Source: Flammeovirgaceae bacterium UBA976
GTDB lineage: Bacteria > Bacteroidota > Bacteroidia > Cytophagales > Cyclobacteriaceae
Direction: 5' to 3'
DNA length: 64,000 bases
Assembly (NCBI GenBank): GCA_002292365.1
Contig: DBBU01000020.1
Span: 36,289 to 100,288, forward strand
Within the stretch, counting starts at the first letter, position 1; the number at the start of each line of letters is the position of its first letter. The notes under the pieces were generated by a model. It searched no databases and was not told the origin of the DNA. It worked only from the letters and a program-made list of their open reading frames with translations. Positions 27,951 through 36,278 of this stretch are shown here, one piece after another. The translations under genes and the position numbers were made by a program.

Positions 27951-28922
27951 TTATCTGGCTATAAAACCCGGATGTATACCTGAGGATAAATCAAAATAAT
28001 CTCCCACAGCGCCTACTACAGCATCTGATCTACCCAAGTTTAATTGGATTCTTAGGGCATAAAGCGCATTAATTCCAGTACAATGGGCACCTATTATTTT
28101 TTTTAAACCGAAGGCTTTTAATTTTTCTCCGGTCCATTTCAAATGCGCATCATTGGCGGTCACCAGATGAAATCCCCCTATGGCGGCATATAACTTGGCT
28201 TCATTAATATGCGCTTTTATATATTCAAGGGTATTGATGATGCCGGCATGCCCACATCCAGAAATCAAAACCATACCCTTGGCTGTGTTTATGGCCATGG
28301 ATTGATCTTCTGGGATACGGTCTTCTATGGGTCCATTTGGGGTTTCAATTTGACTATTTCCTGACCAATTTCGCTCATCGTGCAGTCGAGGGATAGGCCC
28401 CGTGACCCAAACACCTGGGAACAATGCTTCCTGTTGTTTGTGTATAATGAAAATTACCCCATCTGATTCTAAGCTATCTTTCAATATGAGCATGTCATTT
28501 TCAGCATTGACTCTTTTGCTAAAAATACCTTCAGCGACATGAATTCTAGAGAGGGCTTTCGGATTTTTTTGTTTCAAATGATTTCTTAAAGTCAACAACC
28601 CCCCCGTATGATCACTGTGATTATGACTCAGGAAAACATCTTCCACATCCGATAAATCTATATTTAAATCAAGGGCATTTTGAAGGACAGTTTTGGGTTT
28701 ATTTCCGGTATCGAACAATATTTTATGGCCATCGACTTCAATGAGTGCTGCATAACCCCATTCTCCGATTCCTTTATCGGCCAACATAGTAGATAAGGTC
28801 GTTATTTTTAAGGTGTTCACTTGATCTGATTTTGACTGATCAAACCGAGGGGTTATAACTGTAGCGGCCTTGACATAGACATTTATTACAAAAATAAGGG
28901 CCATTGATTTTAAAAAGCGCAT
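27951..28922 (-). CDS. Secreted metallo-beta-lactamase-fold hydrolase (DHPPS/COG1237-like)
   Basis: 323 residues with an N-terminal hydrophobic signal sequence, so it likely acts in the periplasm. The zinc motif HxHxDH is present in FLSHNHSDHTGG, followed by SGCGHAGI and the C-terminal GAHCTG histidine. The pattern (ADKGIGEWGYAALIEVDGHKILFDTG early, then a long insert) matches the family named after a methanopterin-pathway synthase, whose secreted bacterial members have no settled role. Confidence 0.83.
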   Translation of the reverse strand: MRFLKSMALIFVINVYVKAATVITPRFDQSKSDQVNTLKITTLSTMLADKGIGEWGYAALIEVDGHKILFDTGNKPKTVLQNALDLNIDLSDVEDVFLSHNHSDHTGGLLTLRNHLKQKNPKALSRIHVAEGIFSKRVNAENDMLILKDSLESDGVIFIIHKQQEALFPGVWVTGPIPRLHDERNWSGNSQIETPNGPIEDRIPEDQSMAINTAKGMVLISGCGHAGIINTLEYIKAHINEAKLYAAIGGFHLVTANDAHLKWTGEKLKAFGLKKIIGAHCTGINALYALRIQLNLGRSDAVVGAVGDYFDLSSGIHPGFIAR

Positions 28923-28961
28923 AGATTAAATCTCATATTTTCATAGATTTTATTAGAATAA

Positions 28962-28997
28962 CTAAACCCACAGGCTACTGAGAACCCATGGGTTTAG
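28962..28997 (-). terminator. Possible terminator hairpin
   Basis: CTAAACCCA (28962-28970) pairs exactly with TGGGTTTAG (28989-28997) over an 18-base loop. Read on the minus strand it lies just after the small membrane gene ending at 29024, but the tail is only moderately T-rich. Confidence 0.4.
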
Positions 28998-29023
28998 CTT
29001 TTAATAAAGAAACAGGGTTAATT

Positions 29024-29433
29024 TTATTTTAGCTTATCTAAAGTCCAACCTATAGCCCCGCCAGCCAAAAGGCCAAAAGCGGCAGAGATGAGTGTATCAC
29101 TCATCATTAGAGAGACATCATAAAACTTGAATAGAAATAAATTATTCATATTTGCAACCAGCCAAATGCCCCCACTGAACCAGGTGCCATTCAGCACACC
29201 ACTTTTCAGCGTATTGAAATTCATTTTATCAAAACTGTAGGTCATCAAGATTGCTTGCGCAAGACCTACACCCATTCCCACTAGGAAGTTTTGGTCCGAT
29301 TCTGAATTCATTGACTCTGGATACGTCGCAATCATTTCGGTCATTAAATCTTGATAAAACAGCATATAGGCTATCATGCCAGATACCATTGAGGTCACAA
29401 ATCCAGCTAAAGTGGCAAGAATTAATTTTTCAT
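29024..29433 (-). CDS. Small membrane protein (DUF1761-like topology) with out-of-frame start
   Basis: The main reading frame (GTG 29398 to 29024, 124 residues) has three to four helices and ends in a typical GLLAGGAIGWTLDKLK. Upstream, the same frame stays open as NEKLILATLAGFV but has no ATG. An ATG lies at 29433 followed by five A: one more A would give MKKLILATLAGFVTSM, the usual opening of such proteins. So the gene has either lost one base in an A-run, uses slippage, is started at the weak GTG, or carries a sequence error. Function unknown. Confidence 0.6.
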
Positions 29434-29814
29434 TTTGTAGTTATTGAGTTGTGTGTTTTATAATATTCGAAATAGAACTCCTTTTCTAAATCAGAAAATA
29501 AAGTAAATTTATTTGTTGATAGAATTAACCATAATATTTAAATATTATAACAGTTCTAATGCTCAACTTTTTGACAATAAAAATGGTTTGTTAAATTAAT
29601 GTCATTACCTGAATCAATAAAACCGGATCCAATTATTTTTTTTACCTTTATGTTGGATACTAATGACCTATAAATGATCTTTATATGTTCGAACATATTG
29701 ATCCCGTTTATTTTAAAATGAATCATCTTTCATTAAAGTAGGGCCAATTTATTGAAGTGGACACATGGGCTTTGACCTATGGATCATTGAGTATAAAACT
29801 TATAAACATAGATA
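29434..29814. other. 381-base intergenic region before the glycan locus
   Basis: No gene seen. It is AT-rich and contains the 16-bp palindrome at 29683-29698 described separately. The promoter of the ROK-lgt-propeller group must lie here; I found only a partial -7-like TTTACCTTTA. Confidence 0.5.
29683..29698. promoter_or_regulatory. Palindromic operator candidate 1 of the glycan locus
   Basis: ATATGTTC directly followed by GAACATAT, a perfect 16-bp palindrome 117 bases before the ROK kinase start. Its core TATGTT-CG-AACATA equals the site at 34827-34840 except for the central two bases. The GTnxxnAC core is of the kind bound by GntR-family regulators. Confidence 0.6.
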
Positions 29815-30750
29815 ATGTATTCGGTAGGCATAGATTTGGGAGGCACCAGTGCTCAGGTGGTTGTAATCAATAAGGGTGAAATTTTATTTCAAACTTCAAT
29901 TGTGGTTCGAGATAGTTCAAGTGTGCAATATATACTTGATGATTTGTCAGGTTGCATTGATGAATTTTTTGTAGGCCATTCTGAGCATGTGAGTTCTATT
30001 GGCATTGCATTCCCTTCTATTGTAGATGCCTACAATAATAAAATTTTGTCTCGCTATGTTAAGTATCCGGATGCAATGGACTTTGATTTGGAAAAGTGGG
30101 TCAAAATGAAATTTGGAGCAACTTTATTTCTAGAAAATGATGCCCGAGCAGCCTTAATTGGTGAGTATCATTTTGGGAGGGCCAAGGGCTATCATAATAG
30201 CTGTATGTTGACATTAGGCACGGGCATAGGTAGTGCCGTTATGTTGGAAGGTAAGCTTTTAAGAGGATCAAATCATCTAGCCGGTAACTTATTGGGCCAT
30301 ACGATTATTCAATACGAGGGAGGCAAATGTAATTGTAACGGAGTGGGATGTGCCGAAAGTGAAGGTTCTGGTTGGTGGCTAAACAATAAATTCCATGAGA
30401 TAAATCGTGGGGATTTATGTAGTCAGGGTTTTAAGGCGCTGCTGGCGCCCGAAAACGTCCGCTCACCTGTCTTTCAAAATATCTTGGCTCAGTTAATTAA
30501 AGTATACAAGACCACAATGATTAATGCAGTCCATTGTTATGATCCTGAACTCATTGTTTTGGGTGGTGGGATTGCTGAAGGAGTAAGTGCCTACATCCCT
30601 GAATTTCAAGCAGCGATAGATGAACATTGCTGGACACCTTCAGGAGCAGTTAAAATAATGAAATCTGCATTGGGGAGCTACGCAGGGGCTATTGGGGCTG
30701 CTTGTTTGGACCGAACCACATCTAGAAGAACCCCTTCCAATGCAAGCTAA
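29815..30750 (+). CDS. ROK-family sugar kinase
   Basis: Cytoplasmic hexokinase-like protein of 311 residues. ATP-binding IDLGGTSAQ at the N-terminus, catalytic Asp in LENDARAALIGEY, TLGTGIGSAV, and the ROK zinc signature GH..(9)..CNCNGVGCAE are complete, so this is a kinase rather than a DNA-binding ROK repressor (no helix-turn-helix). Given the mannose-6-phosphate isomerase and GH92 gene nearby, mannose or glucose is the likely substrate; that is inference. The lgt start codon lies inside its last codons. Confidence 0.9.
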   Translation: MYSVGIDLGGTSAQVVVINKGEILFQTSIVVRDSSSVQYILDDLSGCIDEFFVGHSEHVSSIGIAFPSIVDAYNNKILSRYVKYPDAMDFDLEKWVKMKFGATLFLENDARAALIGEYHFGRAKGYHNSCMLTLGTGIGSAVMLEGKLLRGSNHLAGNLLGHTIIQYEGGKCNCNGVGCAESEGSGWWLNNKFHEINRGDLCSQGFKALLAPENVRSPVFQNILAQLIKVYKTTMINAVHCYDPELIVLGGGIAEGVSAYIPEFQAAIDEHCWTPSGAVKIMKSALGSYAGAIGAACLDRTTSRRTPSNAS

Positions 30751-31834
30751 CTTTATAGGTGTTATTCTTATAGACTTTGATCCGGTACTCTACAAATGGG
30801 ATCACTTGTCATTGACCATTTATGGAGTTCTATTTGCTGCTGGGTTTGCCATTAGTCGTTATGTGGTAAAATATATGTTCTTACGGGAAGGATGCTGGCG
30901 TATCGAGGCAGATATGCTACTTGTTTATATGATTGTAGGCACTGCCATTGGGGCCCGTTCGGGACATCTCATTTTTTATGAGCCTCATCTGTTAAACAGC
31001 TTCACTTCGGCTTTGATGATGTGGAAGGGAGGATTGTCGAGTCATGGGACTTCTATCGGTATTTTGGTAGCGGTTGCCCTTTATACGTATCACTGGGATT
31101 TTACTCAGAGAACATTTATTCGTACTGAAAGAGAAGGTTACAGTTATCTTCAATATATCGATCGGATGGTTATAGTGGTAGCATTGGGGGGTTGTTTTAT
31201 TAGAGTGGGCAACTTTGTAAATGCAGAATCATTGGGAAAGCCTTCGTCAAATTTTTTCGGGGTAATACATAGTTGGCCACTTGAGCGTGATATTTTATCA
31301 CATGTGGGGTCTATCGATCAGATGGAGGTAAGCCTTGGTTTGGACGACAGTTTAATGCTTCTTTTTCATTTTCACGACAGAGTACGAGATTCAATGGTAG
31401 TAGCGGGTTATCGTCAAAATATTATTGAAAACAGACTTCAAGTTCTGGCAAGAAATAAAGGAAACAACTATGGGTCACATGCCCCTATTATTATGAAAAA
31501 GCATCAGGACCATTTTGATTTAAGTACGGCGGTTAAAGGAATTCCTCGACATCCTGTGCAGTTATATGAGGCCCTTGTCTATTTAATTTTATTTTTATCT
31601 TTAATTCGATTGTGGTATCAATCCCATTCAACGTTATCGATTGGCAGAATCTTTGGTATTTTTTTAGTGGTGTTGTTTGGGAGTAGAGTGTTGTTAGAGT
31701 TTTTTAAAGAAGAAACTTCTATGTTTAATTTTTCTTGGCTGAATATGGGCCAAATGTTAAGTATTCCTTTTCTTTTGTTAGGTATTTATTTCTGTTATGA
31801 GACATCGAAATCTCACAATGATCATGAAATATAA
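30740..31834 (+). CDS. lgt: Prolipoprotein diacylglyceryl transferase
   Basis: Inner-membrane enzyme that adds diacylglycerol from phosphatidylglycerol to the lipobox cysteine of prolipoproteins. Core motifs are seen: GARSGHLIFYEP, KGGLSSHGTSIGI, GGCFIRVGNFVNAESLGKP with the key Arg and Asn, and HPVQLYEALVYL. Between the last two lies a roughly 90-residue insert (IHSWPLERDI...HFDLSTAVKG), longer than in enteric Lgt. ATG 30740 overlaps the ROK gene by 11 bases; the next gene overlaps its end by 11. Placement of a lipoprotein-maturation enzyme in a sugar-use group is unusual. Confidence 0.9.
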   Translation: MQANFIGVILIDFDPVLYKWDHLSLTIYGVLFAAGFAISRYVVKYMFLREGCWRIEADMLLVYMIVGTAIGARSGHLIFYEPHLLNSFTSALMMWKGGLSSHGTSIGILVAVALYTYHWDFTQRTFIRTEREGYSYLQYIDRMVIVVALGGCFIRVGNFVNAESLGKPSSNFFGVIHSWPLERDILSHVGSIDQMEVSLGLDDSLMLLFHFHDRVRDSMVVAGYRQNIIENRLQVLARNKGNNYGSHAPIIMKKHQDHFDLSTAVKGIPRHPVQLYEALVYLILFLSLIRLWYQSHSTLSIGRIFGIFLVVLFGSRVLLEFFKEETSMFNFSWLNMGQMLSIPFLLLGIYFCYETSKSHNDHEI

Positions 31835-34001
31835 AATTTTTAATATATTCTTTTTTCTCACCATATTGCTCGGCTTTTCCTGTCGCCAGCAAAATGATTA
31901 TTTTCAAATTGAAGTTCTTGATAGTGTTACAAAAAGAGGCATCCCGATCGCTAAAATATCTAATATTAATGGGATCACTTATTACAGCGATAGCTATGGA
32001 AATATTGCTTATAATGAGCAAGAGGCCATGGGCCGAGATCTTTATTTTTTGGTAGCGGCAGAAGGTTATAAAATCCCCAAAGATGACACGGGTAGACAGA
32101 GTGTAGTATTAACACCAAATAAAGGTAAAAAAGCGATTATTTTCATGGAAAGAATTCAGCCGGCGGAGCGTCTGTATCGGATGACGGGAATGGGCATCTA
32201 TCGCGATACTGAATTACTTGGATTAAAAGTACCCTCTTTTGCAACATACTGGGATCGTGGACAAGTATTAGGTCAAGATTCAAATTTAGGGAGTATTTAT
32301 AAAAATAAAATTTTTTTCATTTGGGGGGATACGTTCTTGCCGACAAGTTATCATGGTAATTTTTCGGTTGCTGGTGGTACTATCCCGCTCCTAAGTGAAT
32401 CTGGAATTGATCCTGATGTGGGATTTGAGATAGATTATTTTGTAGACCAAAATAATCATACCAAAAAAATGATCCATCTTGTGGGCCCCGGATATATTTG
32501 GTTTGATTGGATAATGGTGGTAAAAGATCAAAAAAATCAAGAGGTCTTGGCTGCGAAATACGCTAGGGTTAATGCGTTATTTGGGAATTATGAAAGAGGA
32601 ATTGCTGTTTTCAATGATCAAAAAGAGGAATTTGAAAAAAGGACAGAGATTTCAGAATGGCTGACGGCTCCCCATCTTACTCAGCATCCGCTTCTGACTA
32701 AATCAGGAAACGATTCTTACTTTTATTTGACTTCACAATTTAATTTTTCGAGAGTGCAACCCTCACTTACACATATTGAAGACCCCAATCAGTATGAATA
32801 CTTTACATGTCTGGTCCCTGGCAGTCATTGGGCTGAACGCAAATTAGAAAGGAAAAATGGTCAACTGGTTTATGGCTGGAAGCAAAATACAGATGCAATT
32901 GATGAGCAAAAGCAGAAAATATTAATAGAAGAAGGGCTCATGAAACCTGAAGAGGGTTGGTTGCAACTGATGGATGTAGCGACAGGTCAACCCATAACAT
33001 CTTTCAGAGGCTCAGTTTTTTGGAATGAATTTCGTCAAAAATGGATTTTGATATCCGGCGCCCAAACCATTTGGTATAGTGAGGCTGATACGCCGTTGGG
33101 CCCTTGGCACTATGCTGTAAAAGTGGCTGATCATCATAATTATTTTTATAACCCCCATCAACATCCCTATTTAGACAAAGAAAATGGACGGTTTATCTAT
33201 TTTGAGGGAACTTATACCAAGTTTATAGGACCAGACCCTCTAGTGCCTCGCTATGATTATAATCAAGTGATGTATCGATTAGACCTATCAGATGACCGAT
33301 TGAGATTACCTGCTCCAATCTATGAGCTAGATGGAGCGTTGAAAATGGGACATGAGCTCTTGCCAGAGGATTGGGAATCTATTTCTCGGGTTGCTTTTTA
33401 TGCCCTTGCACCCGAGCAAGCCGCACCTGATCAGATAAAAATTTTTGATCCTAAAACGGGCTTGGCAGTTTTTGCTGGCGAAACCCCTTATGAATCGTTG
33501 ATTTCGGCGTATGAAGGGAGCTGGGAGATTCAGATTGATTATGCCTCATTTGAAAATTTCTTTCAAGTAGTTATTTCAAATGATCAGGGGAAGATTGAGG
33601 TGAAGGCAAAAAAACTAAAATTTGAGATTTCAAAGGAGCGCCTTGTCGGAGATAGTATTTATTTTTCATTGAGGCATGAGGGGGTGAAATTTCATTTGCA
33701 AGGTAAGGTTATCGCTGGAGAGATTATGGGCACCTGGCGACAAGAAGGGTTTGATTTAGGAGGTAAATGGAGTGGAAATCAGTTGAACAATTATGGCTGG
33801 TGGCCCAAGTACAATGGTCGATTGATCAAACTTTATGAAGTAAGTAATGTTAAAACTGGAGACAAAATGTATCAAACAGAAGCCGATGAGGTACTCCAAG
33901 GTTGGAAGCGTTCCAAAGATCCAATTTGTCTGGTTTGGAAAAACCCATTTGAGTATCTTATTTCAGATCCTGAGGCGCGCCCAATGGCTACTATTAATTA
34001 G
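31824..34001 (+). CDS. Lipoprotein with beta-propeller-like glycan domain (GDTF type), unknown activity
   Basis: About 725 residues. Signal peptide with lipobox LLGFSC (Cys20) predicts a lipoprotein. Residues about 25-110 look like a carboxypeptidase-regulatory-like beta domain (FQIEVLDSVTKRGIPIAKIS). The middle has repeats typical of five-bladed propeller glycan enzymes: FIWGDTFLP, then SEADTPLGPWHYAVKV and NPHQHPYLDKENGRFIYFEGTYT. A C-terminal beta domain follows. The GDTF stretch is shared with two smaller proteins at 57.6 and 58.9 kb. No established family assigned with certainty; DUF4185-like is my best guess. Ends overlap the convergent regulator by 8 bases. Confidence 0.65.
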   Translation: MKYKIFNIFFFLTILLGFSCRQQNDYFQIEVLDSVTKRGIPIAKISNINGITYYSDSYGNIAYNEQEAMGRDLYFLVAAEGYKIPKDDTGRQSVVLTPNKGKKAIIFMERIQPAERLYRMTGMGIYRDTELLGLKVPSFATYWDRGQVLGQDSNLGSIYKNKIFFIWGDTFLPTSYHGNFSVAGGTIPLLSESGIDPDVGFEIDYFVDQNNHTKKMIHLVGPGYIWFDWIMVVKDQKNQEVLAAKYARVNALFGNYERGIAVFNDQKEEFEKRTEISEWLTAPHLTQHPLLTKSGNDSYFYLTSQFNFSRVQPSLTHIEDPNQYEYFTCLVPGSHWAERKLERKNGQLVYGWKQNTDAIDEQKQKILIEEGLMKPEEGWLQLMDVATGQPITSFRGSVFWNEFRQKWILISGAQTIWYSEADTPLGPWHYAVKVADHHNYFYNPHQHPYLDKENGRFIYFEGTYTKFIGPDPLVPRYDYNQVMYRLDLSDDRLRLPAPIYELDGALKMGHELLPEDWESISRVAFYALAPEQAAPDQIKIFDPKTGLAVFAGETPYESLISAYEGSWEIQIDYASFENFFQVVISNDQGKIEVKAKKLKFEISKERLVGDSIYFSLRHEGVKFHLQGKVIAGEIMGTWRQEGFDLGGKWSGNQLNNYGWWPKYNGRLIKLYEVSNVKTGDKMYQTEADEVLQGWKRSKDPICLVWKNPFEYLISDPEARPMATIN

Positions 34002-34749
34002 GTCTTTTAATGGTAATTTCATATTTGAAATCGCTTGCTAAATAATAGCAAAAATTGTATTCTAGGATTCTATTGGCAACATCGGAAACCAAACGTTTTC
34101 TGAAAAGGATAGGATCATTATTTTTGATACGAAGTTTTTGTGCCAATTCGTTGGTAGCCAAAATAGCGCTAATTTCTTCTTTAGAATTGGCGGGCACAAT
34201 TTGGTGTTCTTTTTCTAAAATATCGTAAAGATGTAAAGTAAAATCTTCCGAGCCCGTCAACCCAATTCTGGGATGGAAATAGGAGACGAACAGCACCATA
34301 GGTTTGTTTTTTAAACCTCTCAATCGAACGAGTTTTAAAATTTTTGAACCCTTTTCAATGTCAAGTTGATTAGAAATGTCCGCGTTTGATACGATCCAAC
34401 TGACTTCAATTTCATGGTTTAAAAAGTCAAGACCTCTGGTATGCATTTCTTGACTAAAGCTGTACCAATTCTCTAATCCAGTACTCATTAATGAGGGGGC
34501 TACTTTTGTTCCAACTCCTTTGGTCCTAATAAGGAGATTTTCATGAACCAACTTATTAGTGGCTTGTCGAATGGTATTCCTTGAGATTCCTAAAATTTTC
34601 GAGAGGTAAACTTCTTTCGGAAGAAGTTTACCCTCCTTAAACTCTTTTTGAGAAATTAATTCTCGTATTAATTCTTCGACTTGTTTGTGCAATGGAATAT
34701 TGCTTTTTGGATCGACTGTAAGTTGCTCAATTGATTTTTTTTTATTCAT
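33994..34749 (-). CDS. GntR-family (HutC/UTRA) transcriptional regulator
   Basis: 251 residues: winged helix-turn-helix at about 15-90 (NIPLHKQVEELIRELI, then LSKILGISRNTIRQATNKLVHENLLIRTKGVGTKVA) and a UTRA effector-binding domain (residues about 100-245, LRGLKNKPMVLFVSYFHPRIG). UTRA regulators usually bind a sugar phosphate or similar metabolite and release DNA. It is the only regulator in the glycan locus and sits between its two arms, 78 bases from palindrome 2, so it is the likely local repressor. Confidence 0.88.
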   Translation of the reverse strand: MNKKKSIEQLTVDPKSNIPLHKQVEELIRELISQKEFKEGKLLPKEVYLSKILGISRNTIRQATNKLVHENLLIRTKGVGTKVAPSLMSTGLENWYSFSQEMHTRGLDFLNHEIEVSWIVSNADISNQLDIEKGSKILKLVRLRGLKNKPMVLFVSYFHPRIGLTGSEDFTLHLYDILEKEHQIVPANSKEEISAILATNELAQKLRIKNNDPILFRKRLVSDVANRILEYNFCYYLASDFKYEITIKRPN

Positions 34750-34826
34750 ACCATAATGGGATGGTTCTAAATTACAAGTCTAATAACTATTGTAAAATAA
34801 TGTTTTGTTTATTGTTTTTAAATTAC

Positions 34827-34840
34827 TATGTTTAAACATA
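34827..34840. promoter_or_regulatory. Palindromic operator candidate 2 of the glycan locus
   Basis: TATGTTTAAACATA, a perfect 14-bp palindrome ending at the preferred start codon of the first gene of the susC arm. It matches site 1 (29684-29697) at 12 of 14 positions, differing only in the central pair. It contains GTTTAAAC, close to the GTnTAnAC core of GntR-family operators. Confidence 0.65.
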
Positions 34841-35307
34841 TGAAAGTCACTCAAATTAGCTTTGTAATTAAAAAAACATCTCTAGTATGTCTAGTGATTG
34901 GGCTTTTTCTGATGTGTGAAAGTCCAATATTTATACCAGAGGGTGCTTTTCAAGAAGTGACGGTAGATATGTCTGGGTCATGGAAAATTACCTCGGCGTA
35001 TCGTAACGGAATAGAAATATCGGACAAGTTTGACTTTACTGGCTTTGGATTGAAATTGGATTTTGACAATTCAGAAGCGACTGCTTACCAAATTGAAACC
35101 AAGCAAGTGCCATTTCCCGTAATTTCGGATGGTAATTGGAAATACAATGATCCGGTTTATCCAACTCAAATGCATTTGTTTAGTACCCTCGACACAGCCA
35201 TTATTGAGTTTGTTGAGTCACCTATTTCAGGTTTTAATGAAATGCGAATTAAATTTCAATTGGGTTGTTCTGACAATGTATATATCTATGATCTTGAGCT
35301 GCATTGA
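34840..35307 (+). CDS. DUF5004-like lipocalin-type lipoprotein
   Basis: About 155 residues. A signal peptide ends at lipobox FLMC (Cys26). The rest is a small beta-rich domain with GSWKITSAYRNGIEI and DFTGFGLKLDF, matching my memory of DUF5004 proteins found beside susC/susD genes and thought to be surface proteins. I prefer ATG 34840 over ATG 34828, as the latter lies in the palindrome and adds only MFKH. It is coupled to the next gene (stop and start overlap as TTGA). Confidence 0.65.
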   Translation: MKVTQISFVIKKTSLVCLVIGLFLMCESPIFIPEGAFQEVTVDMSGSWKITSAYRNGIEISDKFDFTGFGLKLDFDNSEATAYQIETKQVPFPVISDGNWKYNDPVYPTQMHLFSTLDTAIIEFVESPISGFNEMRIKFQLGCSDNVYIYDLELH

Positions 35308-36278
35308 AAAATTTTAAAGGACATAGATTTGAGTGGAACCCCTATCGCGCTATGGCAGTATTTTTTGTTTGTATGCTGCTCATCTTTTCTATGTGCATGA
35401 CCATATTACAGATTGATCAACCATCTGTGGTCAGCGCGGGGGAAGCGTTTGAAATCACCATGCAGGTGGATGTTTCCAAGGATGATGATACAGGAGATCC
35501 ATTTTTTTTAATAGTAGGATTTCTGGCACCAAGGGCTTGGAATGCTGGTGTAAATACAACAGTTAGATTTGAGAGTAGCGTTGGAAATTCAACGATGCGG
35601 CTTACGACAAGTGATGAGATCGATGGTAATACCAAATTGCCTTGGAATTCAGCTTTTGAGAGAAAATTTGGAATTGGTGATAATTATGGAGAGGTCGAAT
35701 GGGTCACTTTTATAGCTGATGAAGCTTTTGTGGCGGCTGATGGCGCTACTGGAACAGTTTATATTACCACCAAAGCGGGTGAAGACAATATGATTGTTCA
35801 ATTGGCATATGGTATAAGTAATCAAACTTGGGGTTTTTCTGATGACAATTTTGATCTTGTTTTTACGGATTGTATGCAAGTAATCGATGGTGTTGGTTAT
35901 CCTAGCAACTTATGTGGTCCCAAGCCCAGACAGCTGGTTGAGCAAGCAACCTTTACTATGAATGATTTGATTACTATCGTTTTTGATGCCAAGGATGGTG
36001 ATGATTTTATGCTCGGCGCGAGTTTTATCGATTTATGCGCCAAGGCATATTCTGGGGATCTTGTTTATGAAATTTGTGATCATGAAGATGTGGCTGCGCT
36101 AAATTATATGGGGGATGACGTTTGGGAAATAACACTTTGGCCGAGGAGTTATTTTGATATTCCTGAAAATCAGGATATTGATTTCATGGAAGTAACTTTT
36201 ACTAATGACAAAGGTAATCTGGTTGCGAGCAATGAAGATGGTTCAGCTTTTATTATTGCCCCAAAATGTTTTGATTAA
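35304..36278 (+). CDS. DUF4961-like surface protein
   Basis: 324 residues with TTG start in a TTGA overlap. Hydrophobic segment at 18-31 ends in IFSMC, a probable lipobox. The body is beta-rich: DQPSVVSAGEAFEITMQVDV, FLAPRAWNAGVNTTVRFES, FGIGDNYGEVEWVTF and a repeat-like second part (CAKAYSGDLVYEIC..). This agrees with DUF4961 proteins that precede susC genes in Bacteroidota loci. A role in glycan binding at the cell surface is inference. The susC ATG overlaps its stop codon. Confidence 0.7.
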   Translation: MKNFKGHRFEWNPYRAMAVFFVCMLLIFSMCMTILQIDQPSVVSAGEAFEITMQVDVSKDDDTGDPFFLIVGFLAPRAWNAGVNTTVRFESSVGNSTMRLTTSDEIDGNTKLPWNSAFERKFGIGDNYGEVEWVTFIADEAFVAADGATGTVYITTKAGEDNMIVQLAYGISNQTWGFSDDNFDLVFTDCMQVIDGVGYPSNLCGPKPRQLVEQATFTMNDLITIVFDAKDGDDFMLGASFIDLCAKAYSGDLVYEICDHEDVAALNYMGDDVWEITLWPRSYFDIPENQDIDFMEVTFTNDKGNLVASNEDGSAFIIAPKCFD

